A stretch of DNA of 55,319 nucleotides. Source: Bifidobacteriaceae bacterium (GTDB lineage: Bacteria > Actinomycetota > Actinomycetes > Actinomycetales > WQXJ01). The position numbers and the translations under genes were made by a program. Below are positions 13,612 to 22,691 of this stretch, one piece after another (position 1 is the stretch's first letter; the number at the start of each line of letters is the position of its first letter). The stretch covers positions 1 to 55,319 of the forward strand of contig JAISXH010000053.1 of assembly GCA_031270825.1 (NCBI GenBank), given 5' to 3'. The notes beneath the pieces are model-generated. The model saw nothing but the letters and a program-made list of their open reading frames with translations. It did no database searches and was not told the DNA's origin.

Positions 13612-14763
13612 CTACGCGGCCCCGGCGGTTCCCCCGACTGATCGGTTCAGGGAGAGGCCGGCCCCCGGGGAGGAGACCCGGCCCCGTTTGCCGACCCAGA
13701 CCAGCAGCGCCCCGGCAACCGCCCAGGCGCCCAGGATCGCCAGCGGCCAGCCCACGCCGGTGCCGTCGAAGTAGGCGGTCGAGCGCAACGCCGCCGCCAA
13801 CGCCCCCGGCGGCAAGGCCTGCCCGATCTCGGCCCACACCGGCGGGAGCATGATGGGTCCCGCCGCCGCCCCGGAGAACGGATTCCCGATCACGAACACG
13901 ACCACCACGACCAACGGCACACCGAGGCGCCCCAGCAGCGAGTGGGCGCCGACCACCGCCAGCGACACGGCCGCCGCCCCCGCCGCGATGACGCCCGCGT
14001 TCGCCGGGTACCAGCCGGGCAACACTTCCAGCCATGGTTCCGCCAGAGCAGCGCCCACCAGTCCGATGCCGACCGCCCCGATCGCGCAGGCGGCAACCCT
14101 GGCCGCGCGCCCGGCCACGGTGATCGCCACCAGGGCTCCCAGCAACAGGCCGGACACAGCCAACGGGATCACCAGGGAGCCAAAGCCGGCCCCGGTCAAG
14201 TCTCCGGCGCCTAGCCCGGCCACTTCCTCGACGACGACGACGGCGCCAGGGGCCACAGGCAAGCCCCCGGCGGCGGCCGTCTCGGCAGCGGCGGCTTGAA
14301 GCCGTGCCGGCAGCTGGGTCAGGACCTGGGCGACCGCGGGACTGGCCCCCGAGGCTATCCGGACGTACACCCTGTCCTCGCCAAACACCAGCGCCCCATA
14401 CAGGTCGCGTGACCAGATCATCTCGCGGGCCTCTTCGCCGTCCCCGACCTCCTGGATCGCAAAGGCGCCAGGCGCCGCAGCCTCAAGCGCGTCCGTAATC
14501 TGTTCGGCCACGCCGTCGGGCGCCACCAGGCCGATCGGCACGTCTCGCAGCTGTTGCTGGGTCGCAGCCCAAACAAAAAGCGTCACCAGCGCGGCCGCCG
14601 CGATGGTCCCGGCCAAGGCCATGGTCCAGGCCCGCCGCCAGCGGCCGCCGGCTGCGCCAGCCGCGTCTGAGGCTTGGCCCGGGCGCCCGGTCGCTGCTGC
14701 CTCCTGGCCGGGTGGAACCGCTCGGGGGGTGGGGCTGGGGGACTTGTGGTCGGCATCGGACAT
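13612..14763 (-). CDS. Multi-spanning membrane protein (DUF3533 / ABC-2 permease-like)
   Basis: A 383-residue protein. After a ~45-residue Pro/Ala-rich cytoplasmic tail comes one membrane helix, then a ~140-residue extracytoplasmic domain (P-I-G-L-V-A-P-D-G-V-A, R-D-L-Y-G-A-L-V-F) and five or six further helices. This architecture is that of DUF3533/YhgE-Pip proteins, which resemble ABC-2 exporter permeases with a large loop after helix 1. It is divergently transcribed from a TetR gene (15053) across a 289-base promoter region containing TAATATTA at 14796-14803. That pairing usually means the TetR protein controls it, perhaps in response to an exported compound. Confidence 0.7.
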   Translation of the reverse strand: MSDADHKSPSPTPRAVPPGQEAAATGRPGQASDAAGAAGGRWRRAWTMALAGTIAAAALVTLFVWAATQQQLRDVPIGLVAPDGVAEQITDALEAAAPGAFAIQEVGDGEEAREMIWSRDLYGALVFGEDRVYVRIASGASPAVAQVLTQLPARLQAAAAETAAAGGLPVAPGAVVVVEEVAGLGAGDLTGAGFGSLVIPLAVSGLLLGALVAITVAGRAARVAACAIGAVGIGLVGAALAEPWLEVLPGWYPANAGVIAAGAAAVSLAVVGAHSLLGRLGVPLVVVVVFVIGNPFSGAAAGPIMLPPVWAEIGQALPPGALAAALRSTAYFDGTGVGWPLAILGAWAVAGALLVWVGKRGRVSSPGAGLSLNRSVGGTAGAA

Positions 14764-14795
14764 GGTGTCTCCTTACAAACCGAACGCTCCTTCTC

Positions 14796-14803
14796 TAATA
14801 TTA
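14796..14803. promoter_or_regulatory. AT-rich palindromic box between membrane gene and divergent TetR gene
   Basis: TAATATTA lies 33 bases upstream of the membrane-protein ATG on the minus strand, in a marked AT island. It could serve as a -10 element and part of the TetR operator. The rest of the 14764-15052 gap shows no gene. Confidence 0.3.
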
Positions 14804-15052
14804 CGAAGCTAGGCCCCTCCCGTCGGCTCTGTCAAGAATGGTGCTCGGCTTCGACGCGCCGATAACCGCCTCGGACAAGCGTCAGGCGGGCGCGATGGGC
14901 GTTCCCGAGCCGCGATGGCTGTGGAAAGGCCGCTGAGCAGGTCAGGGGCGTCCAGCCGACCTGTCTAGGGCGGCGTGGTCGGCGCAGATCGGCGGACCGA
15001 GTCTTAGACTGGGCCGAGGTTCCGCGACCGCATTCCAGCGAAGGAGGCATGC

Positions 15053-15655
15053 GTGCCCAAGGTGAGCGAGGCGCACAGGCGGGCCCGACGAGAGCAGATC
15101 GCGACGGCGGCCTTGCGCTGTTTTGCCCGCGACGGCATTCACGGGGCCACCATGGACCGGATTATCGCGGAGGCGGGCCTCTCGGCCGGCGCCCTGTACC
15201 AGTACTTCCCCTCCAAAGAGGCCCTGGTGGCGGAGGTCGCCACCACAGCCACCAAGGGGTTCGCGCGGATCGTGGCCGCAGAAGTGGGACGGGAACCGAT
15301 CGAGGCGCCGCTAGTGGCCGTGCCCCGCCTGATCGACGCGCTGAGCGCGTACCTGACCCAAGGCGTCGCCGATCTGAGCCGGGTCGCGCTCCAAGGCTGG
15401 GCCGAGACCCAGCGCCACCCCGACCTGGCCTTGGCAGCACAAGCCAACTACACGGTATTGGGAGACCTGATGAAACAGTGGTTGGAGCGCTGGCGGGCGG
15501 CCGGGATGGTCGCCCCCGACCTGGACTCCCAAGCCACCGCCTCGGTTCTGGTCTCGTTCCTCATCGGCATGCTGCCCCAACGCGCCCTGGCGGCGGATTT
15601 CGACCCCGCCGCCTATGCCCGCGCGATGGCGGCCCTAATCAGTTCCGGGCCATGA
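15053..15655 (+). CDS. TetR-family transcriptional regulator
   Basis: A 200-residue TetR protein. DNA-binding residues 8-55 include A-R-R-E-Q-I-A-T-A-A-L-R-C-F-A-R-D-G-I-H-G-A-T-M-D-R-I-I-style helices and the recognition segment A-G-L-S-A-G-A-L-Y-Q-Y-F. The GTG start has a strong AAGGAGG six bases upstream (15041-15047). The C-terminal domain is the common TetR_C_6-like helical bundle with an unknown ligand. It probably represses the divergent membrane-protein gene at 13612-14763 and itself. Confidence 0.87.
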   Translation: MPKVSEAHRRARREQIATAALRCFARDGIHGATMDRIIAEAGLSAGALYQYFPSKEALVAEVATTATKGFARIVAAEVGREPIEAPLVAVPRLIDALSAYLTQGVADLSRVALQGWAETQRHPDLALAAQANYTVLGDLMKQWLERWRAAGMVAPDLDSQATASVLVSFLIGMLPQRALAADFDPAAYARAMAALISSGP

Positions 15656-15787
15656 TCCAAGACTCACCGATTCACGCGGACCGGGGGGCTCGTGCCTGAC
15701 GTCAGGGCCGTGGGCCCCGGCCTAATCACGGCGCCGGACAGGTCAACGGCCGCACGGGCAGGACCGAATTCGCCCTGGTCAGCGCCG

Positions 15788-16363
15788 CTAGGAAAGCTGC
15801 GCCTGACGCGCCATGGTGATGATGGGAAGGGCATTCAGGTTGAGGGCCAGGCCGTCTTGAGCGTCGGGGTGGCCGGAGAGATCCACCCAGGGCATGACGT
15901 TGAACAGCCGCTCCGAGCCGGGCACCCCGCTAAAGCCGTAGCGGCGATAGAAGCGGATCGCCCGTTCGTTGTACGGGGCGACATCGAGGCGGGCCGCGGC
16001 GGCCCCAATCCACTCCAACGCCGCCTCCATCAGCTCCGGGCCGATTCCGGCGCCGAGGACAGTTGGATCGACGTACAGGCCAGGGATCTCGGCGTCGCCA
16101 GGAGCGTGTTCGACGGCGTGGACAAAGCCGACAATATGCCCGTCCACCTCAGCCACCCGGTAGAACGTGTTCGGCGCGGCCAGCACTGCGGCGATCAGCT
16201 CGGTTGACCGCGCCAAAGCCTCCTCGGTCAGCCAGGACTCGGTGAACTGCGCCACCCATTCAGGCGTGACGCCGTACCGCTCGTTAGGGTAGGTGACGCG
16301 CCAGGCCCGGGCATGAACTCGCCTTATCTCAGCCGCCTCTTGGCTGACCGCCTCGCGGATCAT
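15788..16363 (-). CDS. GNAT-family N-acetyltransferase
   Basis: From ATG 16363 (M-I-R-E-A-V-S-Q-E) a 191-residue acetyltransferase. The CoA-binding region is P-G-L-Y-V-D-P-T-V-L-G-A-G-I-G-P-E-L-M (the G-A-G-I-G turn replaces the usual arginine-led motif), followed by L-D-V-A-P-Y-N-E-R-A-I-R-F-Y-R-R-Y-G-F. The substrate is unknown. An in-frame ATG lies 33 bases upstream, but the family begins at M-I-R-x-A. No partner genes; the 16364-16598 gap upstream shows no convincing gene. Confidence 0.83.
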   Translation of the reverse strand: MIREAVSQEAAEIRRVHARAWRVTYPNERYGVTPEWVAQFTESWLTEEALARSTELIAAVLAAPNTFYRVAEVDGHIVGFVHAVEHAPGDAEIPGLYVDPTVLGAGIGPELMEAALEWIGAAAARLDVAPYNERAIRFYRRYGFSGVPGSERLFNVMPWVDLSGHPDAQDGLALNLNALPIITMARQAQLS

Positions 16364-16598
16364 CGGCCCACTCGATGCCGAAGCTGTTCGGCCCAAGGAC
16401 GGGCCTGGGCCGCCTGTTTCCTGACCCGCGCGTCAAGGGTCCGGGCGGTGCGGAGGTGTGGCTCGCGCAGTCCAGCGGTCGTTGGCACCGTCTGATCCTA
16501 TTGGAGCGTCAGCCAGATCCGTCCGCCGGTCCCTACGCCAGCGCCCATCGACGGGGGCGGCCGGCATGAGATTCACTAGTCGCGCCGCCGAGGTGGCC

Positions 16599-19500
16599 TC
16601 ATGCCATTGCTTCCGGCCCGTCCGCCGCCAGCCGGCTCCGGCTCCGGCTCCGGCGGTAGCCGATGCCGACCAGGCCTAAGACCACCAGCCCGAAGGCGCC
16701 GACCAGCCCAGGGCCGGCCGCCTGACCGCCCGTGACCGGCAGGTCGCCGGCGGCCCCGACCGTGAACCGGGCCTCGACAGCGCCCGAACTCGCCCCGACC
16801 AAGACCACCGTGTGCTCGCCGGCGCTCAATCCGGGCGGCACCGTCCACTCGAACCGCACCCGCCCGGCCGCATCGGCATCCCGCGCGCCGATCATGATCG
16901 GATCGGAGTGGACCGTCGCCGTGACCTCCTCGCCTGGGGCGAAGCCGGTCGCCGTGACGACAAGCCTGTCCCCGACGGTCAGATTCGCGTCCTCGATCGC
17001 GATGCCCAACCGGCCCAGAGTCTCCGTGGGCGTCGGCGTGGGCGTCGGCGTCGGCGTGGGCGTCGGTGTGGGTGTCGGCGTCGGCGTCGGCGCGGGCGTC
17101 ACCGCCAGCACCAGGGCCGCAGATGGCCCGTATACCGTCGAGCCATCCTCGCCGACCACCGCCACCTGCAAGGACGCTCCGTCCAGCTCAGCGGTGGCCG
17201 CGAACGAGTAGACGGCCGACACGGCGCCCGCGATCGGGGAGGCGGCGCCCCCGCCCGCTGGTTGCAGGTACCACTGGAAGCGGTCCAGAACCGTGGCCGG
17301 CGTCACGCTGGCAGTCAAGGTCACGGCATCGCCCTCGTCGTAGCTGGTTTGCCCGCTGATGGCGACGGTCTGCGGAGCGGCCGCGCCGTGGTCGTCGACA
17401 ACGACCGTGACCGCCTGCGCGACATCGGTGACGGCGCCGCCGACCAGGCGCTCAACCATCACCAGCGCGCCGTCCAGCGCCTGTTCGGCCACCATCGAGA
17501 GGGTGTCCGATGCCGCCCCGGCCACAACCCGGAAATCGCTCTGGTCGGCGCGCTTGACCGACCAGCGGTAGGTCGCGGGGCTCGGGTCGGCCGGTACCAG
17601 CACGGCGGTCAAAGCGACCGCGCCAAGCGAATGGTAGTGACCGCTCAAACCGAGAATGTGCAGGCCCTCCTCGGTCGGAGTGGGCAGCGACACGCGCATC
17701 TCGCGGGCGGCGGATTCGGCGACCCTGTCGCCATCGGCGTCCAACACCGCCACCCGCCACTGCGAGCCGTCCCAAGCCTGGTTGGCCGTGAAGGTCAGCT
17801 CGGAGGTCGTGACCAGGCCGGAGGCGTCACGAATGGTGTACCAATCGGCCGCGCCGGCCAGGAGTAGCTCCCACCGGTAAGAGGCGCCCGGAAGAGCCGG
17901 GGTGTGAGAAGCGGTCAAGGTGTAGGCCGTGCCGGCAATGAACTCATCCACGAAGCCGGTCATGGCCACAGTGGTCTCGGCGCCGCGCTCGGGCGGGGCG
18001 ACGGCCAACGTCACCTCAGGCGAGGGGCCGTAGGCGACCTCACCGGTCGGCTTCAGGATAGACACGCGGTAGGAGGCGGCATCGTCTGCGACTGCGGCGG
18101 TGAATGTCAACTCCGGTCCAGTCTGGCCCGCGATGGCGGTCCACTCCCCTGAGTCAGCGGCCCTTCGCTCCCACAGGTGGCTGGTCAGGATCGTCTGCCC
18201 GTTGGTCGGCAACTCGACGGTGAGAGTCACCGGTTCGCCGGCGCGCACCGACACCTCGCCGCCAATGCCGGGCTGCTGCCTGGCGGCCGCGCCGTGGTCA
18301 TCGACATGGATGGTTCGACCGCTTGAGATCACCGGCTCAAGGTCCGCGTCGGCGTAGGTCAGCACCGTCCGCACCTCGACTCCGTCGAGCGCCTGTTCGG
18401 CCGTCACCGTCCAGGAGTCGCCCGCGAAGGCCCCGGGCAGCGCCGCCCAATCCCCGCCCGGCCAGCGCCATTGCCACTCGACGGTGTCGCCGGCGGCCGG
18501 GGCCGGGTCGACTGTCAGGTCGAGTCGCACCTGGCCGCCTTGGTGGTAGTGATCCGCCAGCGCGCTGAGTTCGACAATTTGGCTGGACAGGTCATCAGTC
18601 ACGTTGATCGGGATGGTGGTCGCGGTCTGCGCCTGGACACCGTGGTTGAACAGCGTCAGTTTGAGGCTTCCGCCATTGTGCGCGGCCGTGGTCATAACCG
18701 GACCGAGCAGGTCCGGCGTGGTCTGGCGCTCGGTCCCCCAGATCTGCGCCGGTTCGCCTGGGCGGGTAAAGGTCCAGGTGTAGGTGAAATCGTCGCCGGC
18801 GCGAACCGGGTAGACGGCTGCCGTCAGGTCGACTTGACCGCCTTCGCGATAGAGCGTCCGCTGGCCTGAGACGTTGAGTTCGCGGTGTCCGGTGTTGACG
18901 TACACGAATTCCGAGCGCGCGATCGCGACGCCGTCCTTGATCACGTAAGCGACCAATGGGTACTCGTATACGCCGGTGGCGGCCGGGTTATATGCCGAAG
19001 TCAGGTGAAGGCGGGTCTTGTCCTCGCGCGGGTAGGTGGCAGGCCAAATGCTGGCGTACAGGGCTGGGTCGTAATAGCCGCCGTAGGAGGCGAATCCCCA
19101 GGCCATGGTCTCGCCTTGGGCCAATACCCGGCCGCTGACCTCGAAATCGACGCTGTCTGCGGGATAGAGCGGATCAGGCGCCTCGCCAACCTGTTGGATC
19201 ACCGGCCGCGCGCCCTGGTGCTGGACATTGATGGGGACGAACTCCGTGGAACTCAGGGTGGCTTGGGCGACGGTGTCATACAAGGTGGCCTGGAGTTCGG
19301 CGCCGTCGTTGTTCGCGCTCACCACCTGGCTGTGAGTTGTGGCCCGACCGCCCGGCACAATCACGCTGTCGGTCCCCTGGTACCGCAACCGCCAGCGGAT
19401 TTCCTGATTCTCCTCCACGACCACCCCGAGGACCTGCGCGTTCAGCGTCTCGCCCGGCAGGTAGGCCGACGCCACTCCGACAATTCGGAACGCGCCCGCC

Positions 19501-20489
19501 GAAGGGTCGGCAACCGTGACCGCCACCGGATTGGATGTGGAACCCGCCGCCAGGTTGGACACCGCGGGCACAAACACTGCTGTGATGCTGTGTTCTCCCA
19601 GCGTCAACTCGTTGGTCTCGAACTCCGCCTCGCCGCCGATCAGCGGCAGGTGCCCCAGAACGGTTTCGCCATCGCGGAACTCCACCTGGCCCTGGACGCC
19701 TGCCGGCTCGACTGTGGCGTGGAGTTCGACCTGGTCGCCCAGGACGACTGGCGAACTGGCGTGGAGATGCAGGCCAGTTGTGGTCGCCGTCTGTTGCGGC
19801 AGGCCACCCACAACGAAGGTGTAGGTGGCGGTGTCGCTGATGGGTTCGCCGCCTGCGGCCGCCTCCGCTTTGACAGTCAGGTGGTACACGCCGGCTGCGG
19901 TGAACGCCCAATTGGCGTGCATATGGACGATGCCGCGGGTGAAAGATTTGTAGTTCTCGTCACTAGACCACACCCGAGTTGGGGCGCCGAACACACCTGT
20001 GGTCCACAGTTCCACATCGCCGGGGCCGTCGACTCCCACCAGCGTGAACGTGGTCTGGTCGCCGTCCAGGGTCCCGGCCGGGACAGACTCAGTGGAAAAG
20101 CCCGGCCAGATCAGATCTTGGTTTTGCACCTGCGGCGCCATCCAGATGGTGGCCCCCTGGGGTGCCACGAACTCCATACCGGCGGGCATGGTGACCTGGG
20201 CGGCATCGCTCAAGTGGAACCACACGGCGTCCGCCGCGTAGCGGGTGTGGGCTGCGGGCGTGTCGGCTTTGCTGGCCAGGACCAGCCGGCCCTCGTCCCA
20301 GAAGGTCGAGATGGCGTCCGTGTGGACGGCGCCGATGACCGTCTTGGTGATCGGGGCGGGCGCCGGTCCGGGAGCGGCGCCGGCCTGTCCCGGGGGGGCC
20401 AGAAACAGTCCGGTCAGGGCGAAAGCGGCCGCCAAGATGAGCGTGCCCCGCTGGCGCGAGCGCCGGGCTAGGACGGATCGGGGGATCAT
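16599..20489 (-). CDS. Large sortase-anchored surface protein with choice-of-anchor M domain
   Basis: A 1296-residue exported protein. Its layout is a signal peptide (about residues 1-38), an actinobacterial surface-anchored domain (about 50-235; W-F-H-L-S-D-A-A-Q-V and I-W-M-A-P-Q-V-Q-N), an Ig-like domain near 240-330, six or seven ~90-residue Ig/PKD-like repeats, a Pro-Thr stalk, a final beta domain, and a sorting signal L-P-V-T-G-G with a membrane helix and Arg/Ser tail. Repeat starts share Y-x-x-G-x-x-V-x-L, and two carry D-H-Y-H or G-H-Y-H. Proteins with this first domain often sit near zinc-uptake genes; none is present here. A palindrome covers the -10 region (20568-20584), suggesting tight control. 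Confidence 0.87.
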   Translation of the reverse strand: MIPRSVLARRSRQRGTLILAAAFALTGLFLAPPGQAGAAPGPAPAPITKTVIGAVHTDAISTFWDEGRLVLASKADTPAAHTRYAADAVWFHLSDAAQVTMPAGMEFVAPQGATIWMAPQVQNQDLIWPGFSTESVPAGTLDGDQTTFTLVGVDGPGDVELWTTGVFGAPTRVWSSDENYKSFTRGIVHMHANWAFTAAGVYHLTVKAEAAAGGEPISDTATYTFVVGGLPQQTATTTGLHLHASSPVVLGDQVELHATVEPAGVQGQVEFRDGETVLGHLPLIGGEAEFETNELTLGEHSITAVFVPAVSNLAAGSTSNPVAVTVADPSAGAFRIVGVASAYLPGETLNAQVLGVVVEENQEIRWRLRYQGTDSVIVPGGRATTHSQVVSANNDGAELQATLYDTVAQATLSSTEFVPINVQHQGARPVIQQVGEAPDPLYPADSVDFEVSGRVLAQGETMAWGFASYGGYYDPALYASIWPATYPREDKTRLHLTSAYNPAATGVYEYPLVAYVIKDGVAIARSEFVYVNTGHRELNVSGQRTLYREGGQVDLTAAVYPVRAGDDFTYTWTFTRPGEPAQIWGTERQTTPDLLGPVMTTAAHNGGSLKLTLFNHGVQAQTATTIPINVTDDLSSQIVELSALADHYHQGGQVRLDLTVDPAPAAGDTVEWQWRWPGGDWAALPGAFAGDSWTVTAEQALDGVEVRTVLTYADADLEPVISSGRTIHVDDHGAAARQQPGIGGEVSVRAGEPVTLTVELPTNGQTILTSHLWERRAADSGEWTAIAGQTGPELTFTAAVADDAASYRVSILKPTGEVAYGPSPEVTLAVAPPERGAETTVAMTGFVDEFIAGTAYTLTASHTPALPGASYRWELLLAGAADWYTIRDASGLVTTSELTFTANQAWDGSQWRVAVLDADGDRVAESAAREMRVSLPTPTEEGLHILGLSGHYHSLGAVALTAVLVPADPSPATYRWSVKRADQSDFRVVAGAASDTLSMVAEQALDGALVMVERLVGGAVTDVAQAVTVVVDDHGAAAPQTVAISGQTSYDEGDAVTLTASVTPATVLDRFQWYLQPAGGGAASPIAGAVSAVYSFAATAELDGASLQVAVVGEDGSTVYGPSAALVLAVTPAPTPTPTPTPTPTPTPTPTPTPTETLGRLGIAIEDANLTVGDRLVVTATGFAPGEEVTATVHSDPIMIGARDADAAGRVRFEWTVPPGLSAGEHTVVLVGASSGAVEARFTVGAAGDLPVTGGQAAGPGLVGAFGLVVLGLVGIGYRRSRSRSRLAADGPEAMA
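17030..17096 (-). repeat. Pro-Thr hexanucleotide repeat in the surface-protein gene
   Basis: About eleven GGCGTC/GGTGTC-type units encode alternating Pro-Thr just before the last extracellular domain, a flexible wall-spanning stalk. Such tracts change length by slippage, so stalk length may vary between strains; unit changes keep the Pro-Thr code. Confidence 0.75.
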
Positions 20490-20567
20490 GGTTCATTCCT
20501 TCAAGTCGGGCGGCGAACGGCGGCCGCGTGTCTCAGTTCGCATGGGGCACCCGCGTCGCAGCTATTG

Positions 20568-20584
20568 ATAATGGCTCTCATTAT
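20568..20584. promoter_or_regulatory. Palindromic operator over the surface-protein -10 box
   Basis: ATAATG-GCTCT-CATTAT is a perfect 6-bp-arm inverted repeat. Read on the minus strand it contains TATAAT, a consensus -10, about 90 bases before the ATG at 20489. The overlapping TGATAATGGCTCTCA resembles the 15-bp Zur-type layout (TGA...TCA) of actinobacteria at 11 of 15 positions. Zinc control is inferred and consistent with the protein family. Confidence 0.5.
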
Positions 20585-20742
20585 ACATATCTCAGCGGCA
20601 GCGCGTACCTGCCCGCCGGGCCTGCCATCTGATCCGAAGTCAGGCTGGTTTGGCGGCCCAGCGGCGGGGCCGGCTGTGATCTGCGACGGGCGGCCCAACA
20701 ACCAGGATTAAGTGACGACTGGGCCCCGCGACAGCGCGTTGA

Positions 20743-20988
20743 ACCACTCCGCCCACCAGCCCCTGCGGCCGGCCAAACGCCATCACCAGGATTTCTAAGA
20801 GCGCTTTCGAGGCCGGAGCCGCCAGCGTCGCGGGCGGCATCGGCGGCGCGCTCGGCCTTGGCGTCGACGAGTCCGCAGAGTTCGCTGATGCCCTTGCCCA
20901 ACTCTTCGACGACACCTCGGCGGTCGTCGGCGTTGTGGCCGGCCCGGTGCTGATTGTCCAAGGCTCGAACGAAGTGATCGCCTACTGA
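20743..20988 (+). pseudogene. Possible 5'-truncated gene fragment
   Basis: An 81-codon open stretch from a stop at 20740-20742 to TGA at 20986-20988 has no start codon. It nevertheless reads as a plausible protein tail: S-A-F-E-A-G-A-A-S-V-A-G-G-I-G-G-A-L-G-L, an acidic helix D-E-S-A-E-F-A-D-A-L-A-Q-L-F-D-D, then V-V-G-V-V-A-G-P-V-L-I-V-Q. A small hairpin TGGGGT-TG-ACCCCA follows the stop. Not recognised. The remainder of 20585-21185 shows nothing apart from an 8-bp stem at 21133-21150. Confidence 0.3.
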
Positions 20989-21185
20989 TCCTGGGGTTGA
21001 CCCCAAGATCGTCGACCTCGCTGTTACAGCGGCCTGGAACGCCGAGGCGCCGCAGCGGCAGATCTGGAATCTCGACCGACGGCGAGACGTCAGCGCCCGC
21101 ATAGGGGTCTGACAAGACCCGCGATTGTTGACGCCGCCCCAAGGGGCGGCCCAGGCGCGTGAAGACCCCCGGACGGGAACGTGAT

Positions 21186-21362
21186 TCAGTCGTCGGACTC
21201 TTCCCAGAGCGGCGGCGTCTGATCATCCCAGTACAGTTCCTCCAACTCGTCGATGTGCGCGATGATCGCTTGGCGGGCGTAGAAAGACTTCTTTCCGCCC
21301 ATTCGCGCGGCAATTGCCGCCAGCCGCTTATCGATTTCGGGCGGCAGTCGCAATAGCAGCAT
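21186..21362 (-). CDS. Orphan ribbon-helix-helix (antitoxin-like) protein
   Basis: From the ATG at 21362, with a strong AAAGGGGGAGGA directly upstream, this is a 58-residue protein: M-L-L-L-R-L-P-P-E-I-D-K-R-L-A-A-I-A-A-R (ribbon and first helix), K-S-F-Y-A-R-Q-A-I-I-A-H-I (second helix), and an acidic tail L-E-E-L-Y-W-D-D. It matches DUF6290/RelB-type antitoxins that normally precede a RelE toxin. No toxin gene follows; downstream on its strand are only a hairpin (21133-21150) and unrecognised sequence. It is either a solitary regulator or the survivor of a broken module. Confidence 0.65.
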   Translation of the reverse strand: MLLLRLPPEIDKRLAAIAARMGGKKSFYARQAIIAHIDELEELYWDDQTPPLWEESDD

Positions 21363-21570
21363 TCCTCCCCCTTTTTGAATCCTTGGGCACAGCATAACCG
21401 GCCCACCGTGATCCCCCACGCGGATACGCCCGGCCGTCCGCGAACGGCCGATCTGCTGGGACTGGCGCCGCCCGGGCCCTGGCCACAATCGAGTGCCGAC
21501 CGCATCCAGCGCCACTAGCGCGCCGCGCCCGGACTGGCCTGGCGGCCTATCGCGGGTCCGGTGGCGCCAG

Positions 21571-21891
21571 TCACCGGGAAGGCGGATCGCCGCCCATCAA
21601 CGACTCGTAGATAGCCTTGCAGGCGGGGCAAACCGGGAACTTGGAAGGGTCGCGGCCCGGCACCCAGACTTTGCCGCAGAGCGCCACCACCGGCTTGCCG
21701 GACACGGCCGAAGCGGCGATCTTGTCCTTGCGAACATAGTGCGCGAAGCGCTCGTGATCGCCCGGATCAAGCTGCGTCTGTTCGCGTTCCAGCAGCTCGG
21801 TGCCAGTAGCTGGACCATCCGGACCGCTCGGAGCGCTTGGCGCCGCCGGCGATCCCGGCTGCCCATGGGGGTCATTGAGGCTCGAAGTCAC
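21571..21891 (-). CDS. DUF3039 domain protein
   Basis: A 106-residue actinobacterial protein. After a Pro/Gly-rich lead the conserved domain begins L-L-E-R-E-Q-T-Q-L-D-P-G-D-H-E-R-F-A-H-Y-V and ends V-A-L-C-G-K-V-W-V-P-G-R-D-P-S-K-F-P-V-C-P-A-C. The C-G-K and C-P-A-C cysteines with the preceding His look like a zinc-ribbon-type site. Function is unknown and conservation across actinobacteria is high. It is transcribed alone and placed apart from the accessory genes around it. Confidence 0.88.
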   Translation of the reverse strand: MTSSLNDPHGQPGSPAAPSAPSGPDGPATGTELLEREQTQLDPGDHERFAHYVRKDKIAASAVSGKPVVALCGKVWVPGRDPSKFPVCPACKAIYESLMGGDPPSR

Positions 21892-22295
21892 GCGCCAATT
21901 CTACTTTTCCGGTCTACGCTTCGCGGCGCCCCGCTCTTCCGGGCCAACCCAGCGCGGCGCCGACCCGATCGGGCCGGCCTGCCAAGACCATCCCGCCCGG
22001 TTCGGCCCACCCAGACCAACCCACTAGAACTAGGCCGCCCAAACCATACCGCCGAAGGGCAGTCGACCCCAACCAGCCCGCCTGTCGGCACCGTCCTGCG
22101 TCCCGTTCGGTGGGTCTTGTCGCGCTTGCATCCCCACGTCCCGCGTGGCGACGGCACTGCGTTCAACGCCCGTTCGATTCGCGGCCGGGTATCCCAGCGC
22201 CGCTGTGACGGGGCACGATGCCGTGCCACCCGTCCCAGCGCTGCCGCACGTGGCGGCCCCACCGGACGTAGGAGCGCGGCGGGCGGCTGGTCGGT
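21892..22295. other. 404-bp intergenic gap with no recognised content
   Basis: Only unconvincing Arg/Pro-rich frames are open here, and none of the repeat families of the window occurs. A CGATGCCG 8-mer is at about 22217. Nothing else is supported. Confidence 0.4.
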
Positions 22296-22691
22296 TCACG
22301 GGATGAGCAGCGCGGCGCCCGGGTGTGCCCGGGCCAAGCCGCGGTCGAGAGTGGCGAGCCGTGCAGGGGCGTGGCTCCGCGCTAGAGCGGCGAGATAGGC
22401 ATCGGTAACCTGGCGGTGGCCGAGCACGCCGTCGAGATCGACATCGCGGTATGCCACGGCGTCGGCCCAGAACTGGTATCCGGGCCGCTGGGCCAGCAAG
22501 TCCAGGATTGGTTTGACCTGCTTCCCGGCAAGCCCGGCCCGCACCAGGAACCGGACCAACGCGCCTTCCACCACTGGGCAAACCGCGAAGCGCCCGACGC
22601 CCGACATCCATCGATTCACACGCTCCCAGTGCTCGTGGCCCTTGGCCACCAGCGCGATCAGCGCGCTCGAGTCCAGCAGGTATACCGTCAT
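22296..22691 (-). CDS. PIN-domain toxin (VapC family)
   Basis: A 131-residue PIN ribonuclease. Acidic residues are in L-L-D-S-S-A-L-I-A-L, P-V-V-E-G-A-L-V-R-F, Q-V-T-D-A-Y-L-A-A-L-A and L-A-T-L-D-R-G-L-A, so the active site looks complete. The layout resembles mycobacterial VapC toxins with an internal tryptophan-bearing insert (R-P-G-Y-Q-F-W-A-D). The ATG at 22691 shares one base with the antitoxin stop (TGATG), the usual coupling. It belongs to a different subfamily from the two PIN proteins at 619 and 9743. Confidence 0.88.
   Translation of the reverse strand: MTVYLLDSSALIALVAKGHEHWERVNRWMSGVGRFAVCPVVEGALVRFLVRAGLAGKQVKPILDLLAQRPGYQFWADAVAYRDVDLDGVLGHRQVTDAYLAALARSHAPARLATLDRGLARAHPGAALLIP

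Noticed and set aside
16375..16569. Small plus-strand frame beginning M-P-K-L-F-G-P-R-T-G
   Set aside because: It lies opposite the GNAT promoter region, has no ribosome-binding site and no recognised family; composition is ambiguous.
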